From NCBI GenBank assembly GCA_000431335.1, contig FR888053.1, positions 5,563 to 16,782 on the forward strand: a DNA stretch of 11,220 bases. The letters run 5' to 3'. Origin of the DNA: Clostridium sp. CAG:343 (lineage in GTDB: Bacteria > Bacillota > Clostridia > TANB77 > CAG-508). Shown here one piece after another: positions 5,729-11,220 of this stretch (position 1 is its first letter; each line of letters begins with the position of its first letter). A program made the position numbers and the translations under genes. Under the pieces are notes generated by a model. It worked only from the letters and a program-made list of their open reading frames with translations, did no database searches and was not told the origin of the DNA.

Positions 5729-6964
5729 ATGTGGGGAGATGTAGCAATTGCATTTTTGTTAGCTTTTATAGTAACATTTATGGCAACACCATATACGATA
5801 AAGATTGCACATAAAGTTGGAGCGGTTGATGTTCCAAAAGACGAAAGAAGAATGCATAAAAAAGCAATGCCAAAATTTGGTGGGCCAGCTGTGATATTAG
5901 GCTTTTTAGTTTCTGTAATATATTTATTAATTGTTATGAGTATGGAAAGTACAATTAGTTTAAACGGAACAGAAAAATATGGAATGAAATTATTAGGTAT
6001 GTTTCTAGGAATTGTAGTGCTTAGTATAACTTGTATTATAGATGATATAAAAACAATAAAGCCAATTACAAAATTAACTGGACAAATTATAGCTGCTATT
6101 ATAGCAGTAGCTTTTGGAGTACGAATAGGAGATATAGATTTAGCATTTTTTAATACATCAGAATTAGGAGAAATATTTTCTATTATTATAACGATAATAT
6201 GGATAGTAGGAGTAACTAATGCTATTAATTTGATTGATGGATTAGATGGCTTATCATCTGGAATATCCGTTATATCTGCATTATCATTATTAGTTATATT
6301 TGTACTAAATGGATCACCATTAATATCAATAATATTAATAACAGCTTTGGCAGGAGCATTAGTAGGATTTTTACCATTTAATTTTGCACCAGCTAAAACA
6401 TTTATTGGTGATACAGGTTCAAATTTTTTAGGATTTTCATTATCAATTATTTCTATATTAGGAGTTGCAAAAACTTATACAATGGCAGTAATAGTGTTAC
6501 CACTTATTGTACTAGGACTTCCTATATTTGATACATTATGGGCTATTATAAGAAGGCTAATTAAAGGAAAATCTATTAAAGCAATATTTAAAGCAGATAA
6601 AGGACATTTACATCATAGAATTGTTGCAAAAGGTTTTGGACAAAAACAAGCTGTTTTAATTTTATATGGAATTAGTGCAACTTTTGGAATATTTGCAGTT
6701 ATTTTATTAGATAGTGGAATATGGAAAGCATTATCATTTTTATTAATGGTAATAGTCGCAATTAGTCTAGGATATAAAAACTTTCAAGAAGAAAAATCAG
6801 AAAGTAGAAAATACGAATGTGTAGAATGTAAATATATTTATAATCCTAAATTTGGAAATGAAAAAGCAGGAATAAAACCAGGTACACCTTTTGAAGAATT
6901 GCCAGAAGATTGGGTATGTCCTGTTTGCGGAGAAGGAAAAGATATGTTTGAAGTTCATCAGTAA
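5729..6964 (+). CDS. TagO/WecA-type undecaprenyl-phosphate sugar-1-phosphate transferase with C-terminal rubredoxin domain
   Basis: Residues 1-350 are a polytopic glycosyltransferase-4 enzyme (MraY/WecA/TagO superfamily, about ten membrane helices). Such enzymes transfer a sugar-1-phosphate, usually GlcNAc-1-P, from UDP-sugar to undecaprenyl phosphate at the inner membrane face, starting teichoic acid or other envelope polymers. Motifs are DVPKDERRMHKKAMPKFGG (34-52), the acidic pair D105-D106, NAINLIDGLDGLSSG (164-178), FIGDTGS (225-231) and DKGHLHHR (290-297). The last helix (about 331-350) is followed by a short charged linker and, in the same frame, a complete rubredoxin domain (361-411). 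That domain has iron ligands C364, C367, C397 and C400 and the family block GTPFEELPEDWVCPVCG. The first knuckle is CVECK rather than CxxCG. A GGGAGG site precedes the ATG. The substrate sugar is inferred. The fusion is not part of the usual family architecture. Confidence 0.92.
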   Translation: MWGDVAIAFLLAFIVTFMATPYTIKIAHKVGAVDVPKDERRMHKKAMPKFGGPAVILGFLVSVIYLLIVMSMESTISLNGTEKYGMKLLGMFLGIVVLSITCIIDDIKTIKPITKLTGQIIAAIIAVAFGVRIGDIDLAFFNTSELGEIFSIIITIIWIVGVTNAINLIDGLDGLSSGISVISALSLLVIFVLNGSPLISIILITALAGALVGFLPFNFAPAKTFIGDTGSNFLGFSLSIISILGVAKTYTMAVIVLPLIVLGLPIFDTLWAIIRRLIKGKSIKAIFKADKGHLHHRIVAKGFGQKQAVLILYGISATFGIFAVILLDSGIWKALSFLLMVIVAISLGYKNFQEEKSESRKYECVECKYIYNPKFGNEKAGIKPGTPFEELPEDWVCPVCGEGKDMFEVHQ

Positions 6965-6976
6965 AAATTAGATAAT
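6948..6976 (+). promoter_or_regulatory. Candidate promoter of hslO
   Basis: TTGAAG (6948-6953), a 17-base spacer and GATAAT (6971-6976) overlap the 3' end of the fusion gene, about 40 bases before hslO. Chance matches are common in AT-rich DNA. Co-transcription with the upstream genes is equally possible, as no terminator separates them. Confidence 0.42.
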
Positions 6977-7015
6977 ATAAAAATTAATAGCAAAAAAATA
7001 ATGAGAGGAGACATA

Positions 7016-7897
7016 ATGGAAGATAAAATAATGAGATTTTTAGCATATGATGGCAAAATATCAGTTGTATGCGCAAATACTACAAATTTAGTGGAAAAAG
7101 CTAGAAAAATACATGATTTAAGTCCTTTAGCTACAGCAACATTTGGAAGATTACTTACAATAACTAGTATTATGGCACAAGAAATGAAAAACTCATCAGA
7201 TAAATTAACAATACAAATAAAAGGAAGCGGAACAATAGGAACAATGTTAACAACAGCCAATAACTTTCCAAGAGTAAAAGGATATGTAGCAAATCCATAT
7301 GTAGATTTACCATTAAATGAATTTGGAAAATTAGATGTTGGAGGGGCAGTAGGACAAGATGGATATATAAATGTAATAAAAGATATTGGATTAAAAGATC
7401 CATATATAGGCATATCTCCATTAACTTCAGGAGAAATAGCAGATGATTTTACAAATTATTTCGTTAAATCTGAACAGAGACAATCAGCAGTTGCATTAGG
7501 AGTATTGGTAAATAAAGATGGAGTAAAAGCTGCAGGAGGATATTTAATTAATCCAATGCCTGATAGTACAGAAGAAGAGATAGCTAAAGTAGAACAATCA
7601 ATATTCAAGGCTGGTGCTATATCTAAGATGTTAGATGAAAATTTAAGTTTATTAGAGATAGCAAAGAAAATAACAGGAGATGAAGATGTAAAAGTTTTGG
7701 AAGAAAATATAACTCCAATTTATGAATGTGATTGCTCAAAAGAACATATGTCAGAAGGACTAGCAAAGATTGGAAAAGAAGAATTGGAAGATATTATTAA
7801 TAAAGATGGTAAAGCAGAATTAGTATGCCATTTTTGCAATAAAAAATATGAATTTTCAAAGGAAGAATTAGAAGGAATATTAAAAAATATATGCTAA
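7016..7897 (+). CDS. hslO: Redox-regulated molecular chaperone Hsp33
   Basis: Hsp33 is a cytoplasmic holdase chaperone that is inactive while reduced and zinc-bound. It is switched on when oxidation of four cysteines releases the zinc and unfolds the linker. The 293-residue protein carries the cysteine switch intact: C238 and C240 (CDC) and C271 and C274 (CHFC). The N-terminal domain has the family blocks LSPLATATFGRLLT, KLTIQIKGSGTIG and the GYVANP-type segment (89-94). The ATG at 7016 is chosen because GAGGAG lies 5 bases upstream. An in-frame ATG at 7001 sits on the ribosome site and has none of its own. It lies 51 bases after the rubredoxin-fusion gene with no terminator between, so the two may share a transcript, putting two metal-cysteine redox proteins side by side. 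Confidence 0.95.
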   Translation: MEDKIMRFLAYDGKISVVCANTTNLVEKARKIHDLSPLATATFGRLLTITSIMAQEMKNSSDKLTIQIKGSGTIGTMLTTANNFPRVKGYVANPYVDLPLNEFGKLDVGGAVGQDGYINVIKDIGLKDPYIGISPLTSGEIADDFTNYFVKSEQRQSAVALGVLVNKDGVKAAGGYLINPMPDSTEEEIAKVEQSIFKAGAISKMLDENLSLLEIAKKITGDEDVKVLEENITPIYECDCSKEHMSEGLAKIGKEELEDIINKDGKAELVCHFCNKKYEFSKEELEGILKNIC

Positions 7898-7899
7898 CC

Positions 7900-7927
7900 T
7901 TGTTTTTTTAAAGTTATAGTATATATT
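7900..7927 (+). promoter_or_regulatory. Weak candidate promoter of ppaC
   Basis: TTGTTT (7900-7905), a 16-base spacer and TATATT (7922-7927) lie between hslO and ppaC. No hairpin terminator is visible in this 67-base gap, so read-through from hslO is also possible. Confidence 0.4.
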
Positions 7928-7964
7928 AAAAGTATGATAAAAAACAAAAAAAGGAGAAATAATT

Positions 7965-8891
7965 ATGGAAAAAGAAATTTTAATTTTTGGACATAAAAAT
8001 CCAGATACAGATTCAATTTGTTCAGCAATGGTAAAAGAAAGATTAAACAAAAAAAATGGATATGATAGTAGTGTTGCAGTTCGTTTAGGAAATATTAACA
8101 AAGAAACACAATATGTATTAAATTATTTAAATCTAGAAGCACCAGAATTAAAAGAAGAAGTAGCAGAAGGACAAAAAGTAATTATGGTGGATCATAATGA
8201 ATTTAATCAAAGTATAAAAGGTATTGAAAAGGCAAAAATATTAGGTGTAGTTGATCATCATAGAATAGCAAATTTTGAAACTTCAGATCCTTTATATTAC
8301 ACAGCTAGACCATATGGCTGTACATCTACAATTTTATTCCAAGATTTTAAAGGTAAAGGAATAGAAATTAATAGAGAAGAAGCAATTTTAATGGCAAGTG
8401 CAATTATATCTGATACATTGTTACTTAAATCACCAACAACAACTAAACATGATGAAAAAGCATTAGAAGAATTAGAAAAAATAGCAGGAATAGATATAAA
8501 AGAATATGGTTTGGAAATGTTAAAAGCAGGAACAGATTTAGATGATTTTACAGCAAAAGAGTTAATAAATTTAGATGCAAAAGAATTAGATAAAAATGGT
8601 ATAAAATTTGTAATTGGACAAGTAAATACAGTGGATATACCATCTGTGTTAGAAAGACAAGAAGAATTAGAAAAAGCAATAGAGGAAGAATTGAAAGAAA
8701 AAGAATTAGCATTATTTGTATTAGCAATTACAGATATATTAAATAGTAATTCAGAAATTTTGGTTTTAGGAGAGAAATCAAGTGTTGTAGAAAAGGCTTT
8801 TGATAAGAAATTAGAAAATAATAGAGCTTTTCTAGAAGGAGTAGTATCTAGAAAGAAACAATTGCTACCAAATATTGATAAAAATATATAG
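7965..8891 (+). CDS. ppaC: Manganese-dependent (family II) inorganic pyrophosphatase
   Basis: This enzyme hydrolyses pyrophosphate to phosphate, pulling biosynthetic reactions such as tRNA charging and nucleotide polymerisation forward. It is a cytoplasmic DHH-superfamily protein of 308 residues, the normal length for the short form without CBS domains. Metal and active-site residues are visible: H10, D14 and D16 in FGHKNPDTDS, D76 in VDHNEFNQS, D97-H98-H99 in VVDHHR, and D150 in IISDTLLLKSPTTT. The C-terminal DHHA2 domain ends with the substrate-binding SRKKQ motif (295-299). AAGGAG lies 8 bases before the ATG. A hairpin terminator follows, so it is either the last gene of the rpiB-hslO group or a single unit. 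Confidence 0.96.
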   Translation: MEKEILIFGHKNPDTDSICSAMVKERLNKKNGYDSSVAVRLGNINKETQYVLNYLNLEAPELKEEVAEGQKVIMVDHNEFNQSIKGIEKAKILGVVDHHRIANFETSDPLYYTARPYGCTSTILFQDFKGKGIEINREEAILMASAIISDTLLLKSPTTTKHDEKALEELEKIAGIDIKEYGLEMLKAGTDLDDFTAKELINLDAKELDKNGIKFVIGQVNTVDIPSVLERQEELEKAIEEELKEKELALFVLAITDILNSNSEILVLGEKSSVVEKAFDKKLENNRAFLEGVVSRKKQLLPNIDKNI

Positions 8892-8897
8892 AAATAT

Positions 8898-8930
8898 AGG
8901 ATGTACCAATAAAATGGTATATCCTTATTT
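8898..8930 (+). terminator. Probable terminator of ppaC
   Basis: AGGATGTACCA (8898-8908) pairs with TGGTATATCCT (8915-8925), 11 bp with one G-T pair, around a 6-base loop. A T-rich but interrupted tail (TATTTATATTT) follows. It begins 7 bases after the ppaC stop. Confidence 0.75.
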
Positions 8931-8994
8931 ATATTTGTACTCTTATATTACAATTTATTGCTTATAAAAAATAAAAGTTAAATTTTAAAAACTA

Positions 8995-9023
8995 TTGAAT
9001 AATTTAGTAATTAAATCTATAAT
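8995..9023 (+). promoter_or_regulatory. Candidate promoter of the flippase gene
   Basis: TTGAAT (8995-9000), exactly 17 bases, and a perfect TATAAT (9018-9023) lie 50 bases before the start codon and after the ppaC terminator. This is one of the best sigma-A matches in the window. It argues that the downstream gene is, or recently was, expressed. Confidence 0.68.
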
Positions 9024-9072
9024 AAATAAGTAGAATTAAAATAAGAAGATAAAAAATATTAGGAGTGATTAA

Positions 9073-10708
9073 ATGACAAAAGAGACATCAGAAAACAAAG
9101 GAACAAAAAAAGAAACTTTCTTACAAGGTATTATAACACTTATATTTTCACAAGTTTTAATAAAGTTGTTAGGGCTATTATATACTTTATATTTAACAAA
9201 CAGATCAGGATTTGGAGATAGAGGAAATGGAATTGTAGCAGCAGGTTATCAAATTTATGCAATGTTACTTACTATTTCTTCGATAGGAGTTCCAAATGCA
9301 ATATCAAAATTAGTGTCTGAGAGAGTAGCTTTACGGAGACCATAAAGGAGCACATAGAATTTTTAAAATTGCATTTGCAACATTTGCGGTTATAGGATTA
9401 GTAGGAAGTCTAATGTTATTTTTTGGAGCAAATGTAATAGCAAATTATTGGTTACAAATACCAGATGCAGAAATGACTTTAGTAGCATTATCACCAGCAA
9501 TTTTCTTTGTTGCAATATCTTCTGTTATGAGAGGATATTTTAATGGAAGGCAAAATATAAAAGCAACAGCAAGATCACAAACAATAGAACAAGTATTTAA
9601 AACGGCTCTTACAATAATTTTAGTAGAAATAATAGCTGTTATTTCAAATGTATCAACAGAGTGGATGGCAGGTGGAGCAACATTAGCTACTACACTTGCT
9701 ACAATGTCAGGGTTTGGATATTTGTATTTATATTACAAAACAAGAAGCAAAGAAATAGCTGTAGAGATAAAATCTACAGTTAATTATAAATATGAAAGAG
9801 TTAGAACAATTATAAGAAGAATTCTAGTTGTATCAATACCAATAGCTCTAACTGCAATAATGTCATCACTTAATAAAAACATAGATTCTTTTACAGTAGT
9901 TAGAAGTTTAAAACAATTTATGCCAGAAGATATGGCTTTATCGCAATATGGAATATTAGGTGGAAAAGTAGATACTCTAACTAGTTTACCATTATCAATA
10001 AATGTAGCATTTTCAACAGCATTAGTACCGGCTATATCTGCGGCAAAAGCTAGGAAAGATAAAAAAACAATCACAGAGAAAACATCGTTCTCTTTATTAA
10101 CATCAATGTTAATAGGACTTCCTTGCACAATAGGAATGTGTATATTCGCAGGTCCAATTCTAAATTTATTATTTCCAAAAGCAAGTGATGGAACAGTAAT
10201 TTTACAAATTAGTTCACTAACAATTTTATTTACAATATTAGATCAAACTATAAATGGAGCATTACAAGGATATGGAAAGCTGAAAATACCTACAATATCA
10301 TTAGGAATAGGAGTACTTGTAAAGTTAATTTTAAACTTAATTTTAGTACCAATTCCAGAAATAGGAGTAAATGGAGCAGCTTGGGCATCAGTTGCATGTC
10401 ATGCAGTGGCATTTACGATAGCGATAACAGCACTTAGAAAAAATATTAAATTAAATTTAACTTTTTCAAAATTTGTAATTAAACCAGTACTTGCAACAGC
10501 TATTATGGGAATTTGTTCTTATTTTATTTATTTAAGTCTTTTAGGAATAATAAGCAATAAATTGGCTACAATAGTAGCAATAGTAGTTGCAGTAGTAATT
10601 TATGCATTGGCAATTATAGTCTTAAAAGTATTTAATAAAGAAGAAATTTTAAGAGTTCCAATGGGAAATAAAATATGTGCAGTATTGGAAAAACTAAAAA
10701 TATATTAA
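9073..10708 (+). pseudogene. SpoVB/MurJ-type lipid-linked oligosaccharide flippase, split by a one-base frameshift
   Basis: The gene encodes a MOP-superfamily polysaccharide transporter (SpoVB/MurJ-like), which moves undecaprenyl-linked cell-wall or spore-cortex precursors across the membrane. The first piece ends after SKLVSERVALRRP with a TAA at 9343. Removing one base, most simply C9334 in TTACGGAGAC, restores the frame: it reads VALGDHKGAHRIFKIAF and continues to the TAA at 10706-10708. The repaired protein is about 544 residues with around 14 membrane helices, a normal length. Similarity continues on both sides of the break, and no other disabling change is seen. An AGGAG site (9061-9065) precedes the ATG. 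An internal ATG at 9413 with AGGAAG upstream could start only a truncated protein. The break may be a sequencing error, a fresh mutation or, less likely, recoding. Neighbouring HU agrees with the usual clostridial context, where mazG often lies between; here it is absent. Confidence 0.85.
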
Positions 10709-10773
10709 AATTCTAAAAAAATAAAAAAAAAAGAAGGATTTTAGCTGTTTTTGGCGAATTAAATTAATTAGTA

Positions 10774-10807
10774 GTACATTTATTGTTTCGTTCAGACAAT
10801 AAAGTAC
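10774..10807 (+). promoter_or_regulatory. Inverted repeat in the HU gene upstream region
   Basis: GTAC-A-TTTATTGT (10774-10786) pairs with ACAATAAA-GTAC (10796-10807): 8 plus 4 base pairs with a single bulged A, around a 9-base loop. It lies 32 bases before the HU start codon. No T-tract follows, so it is not a standard terminator. It could be an operator or an mRNA leader hairpin. No convincing promoter hexamers can be fixed relative to it. Confidence 0.5.
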
Positions 10808-10839
10808 ATAAACATTATATCTTATAGGAGGTAATTTAA

Positions 10840-11118
10840 ATGAACAAAGCTGAATTAATCGCAGCAATGGCTGCAAAAACAGGAGAAACAAAAAAAGCAG
10901 CTGAAGCATCAGTTAATGCTTTTGTAGAAGTTGTAACAGAATCACTAAAAAAAGGAGAAAAAGTTCAATTAGTTGGATTTGGATCTTTTGAAGTAAGAAA
11001 AAGAGCAGCTAGAAAAGGTAGAAACCCACAAACTAAAGAAGAAATCAAAATACCTGCATCAAAAGCTCCAGTTTTCAAAGCTGGTAAAGCATTAAAAGAT
11101 TTAGTAAACAAAAAATAA
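10840..11118 (+). CDS. hup: HU-family DNA-binding protein
   Basis: HU is a small dimeric nucleoid protein that bends and compacts DNA without strict sequence specificity. The 92-residue product matches HU throughout: the N-terminal helical MNKAELIAAMAAKTG, the signature GFGSFEVRKRAARKGRNPQT (46-65) with intercalating proline P63 at the tip of the beta arm, and the C-terminal helix PVFKAGKALKDLVN. HU rather than IHF is favoured because low-GC Gram-positives generally carry HU homodimers. AGGAGGT lies 7 bases before the ATG. Codon use is more even than in neighbouring genes (several GCT, GCA and AAA codons), as expected for an abundant protein. A strong terminator follows and an inverted repeat precedes it, so it appears to be a single-gene unit. 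Confidence 0.96.
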   Translation: MNKAELIAAMAAKTGETKKAAEASVNAFVEVVTESLKKGEKVQLVGFGSFEVRKRAARKGRNPQTKEEIKIPASKAPVFKAGKALKDLVNKK

Positions 11119-11155
11119 GAGTTTTGTATAAATATATAAATATATGAATTCATAG

Positions 11156-11182
11156 AAAGAAGCTATTTTTAGCTTCTTTTTT
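11156..11182 (+). terminator. Rho-independent terminator of the HU gene
   Basis: AAAGAAGCTA (11156-11165) pairs perfectly with TAGCTTCTTT (11170-11179) around a TTTT loop, followed by a run of T to 11182. It lies 37 bases after the HU stop. Confidence 0.93.
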
Positions 11183-11186
11183 AAAC

Positions 11187-11220
11187 TGAGACACAAGGGG
11201 ACAGGTCTTAAATGAGACAC
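11187..11220. repeat. Second, diverged copy of the GACAC...GGGACAGGTC repeat, cut by the window end
   Basis: TGAGACACAAGGGGACAGGTC followed by TTAAATGAGACAC aligns with the outer arm of the repeat at 2817-2941, which reads TGAGACACTAGGGACAGGTC on its complementary strand. The shared core is GACAC-(T/A)A-GGGACAGGTC-AAATG. The first 8 bases (TGAGACAC) recur as the last 8 bases of the window, 26 bases later. It begins 4 bases after the HU terminator. The rest of the element, including any opposite arm, lies outside the window. Confidence 0.72.

Noticed and set aside
7001..7015. Upstream ATG for hslO adding five residues (MRGDI)
   Set aside because: That ATG abuts the GAGGAG ribosome site that serves the ATG at 7016 and has no ribosome site of its own.
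6958..7413. Long minus-strand frame opposite hslO
   Set aside because: It mirrors the codon pattern of hslO, whose protein identity is secure; hydrophobic antisense frames are expected in such AT-rich genes.
9331..9343. Programmed +1 frameshift in the flippase gene
   Set aside because: A tRNA reading TTA would pair badly after slipping to TAC, and there is no stimulatory structure or known recoding in this family. An indel or sequencing error is simpler.
9784..10128. Minus-strand frame opposite the flippase gene
   Set aside because: The opposite strand encodes recognisable membrane-transporter sequence, so this is a shadow frame.

Overview
This window comes from a low-GC, anaerobic, probably spore-forming member of the Bacillota (Clostridia). 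The DNA is strongly AT-rich, codons nearly always end in A or T, and almost every gene has a strong AGGAGG-type ribosome binding site. A rubredoxin domain points to an anaerobe. A SpoVB/MurJ-type flippase beside an HU gene is a typical clostridial neighbourhood. No species is claimed. The region is mostly housekeeping chromosome, with no prophage, CRISPR array, tRNA or rRNA.

Layout: (1) 2-313, the 3' end of rplL (ribosomal protein L7/L12) and its terminator. (2) 304-4433, a gatCAB operon (tRNA-dependent Glu/Asp amidotransferase) with two additions: an NT5C-type 5'(3')-nucleotidase gene between gatC and gatA, and a long inverted repeat between gatA and gatB that overlaps the gatA stop codon. 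A bidirectional terminator closes the operon. (3) 4432-5113, two minus-strand genes: a small unknown membrane protein and rpsT (ribosomal protein S20). (4) 5209-7897, a plus-strand group: rpiB (ribose-5-phosphate isomerase B), a TagO/WecA-type glycosyl-1-phosphate transferase with a complete rubredoxin domain at its C-terminus, and hslO (redox chaperone Hsp33). (5) 7965-8891, ppaC (family II pyrophosphatase). (6) 9073-10708, a SpoVB/MurJ-type flippase gene broken by one extra base. (7) 10840-11118, an HU gene, its terminator, and the start of a second repeat related to the one in the gat operon.

Themes: translation (L7/L12, GatCAB, S20), cell-envelope polymer synthesis (undecaprenyl-linked sugar transferase, lipid-linked oligosaccharide flippase) and redox or phosphate housekeeping (rubredoxin domain, Hsp33, pyrophosphatase). 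The most unusual item is the membrane glycosyltransferase-rubredoxin fusion, which sits directly upstream of the redox chaperone gene. Next are the REP/MITE-like repeat family (one complete copy, one cut by the window edge) and the single-base frameshift in the flippase gene. Promoter calls rest only on hexamer matches in very AT-rich DNA and are tentative.
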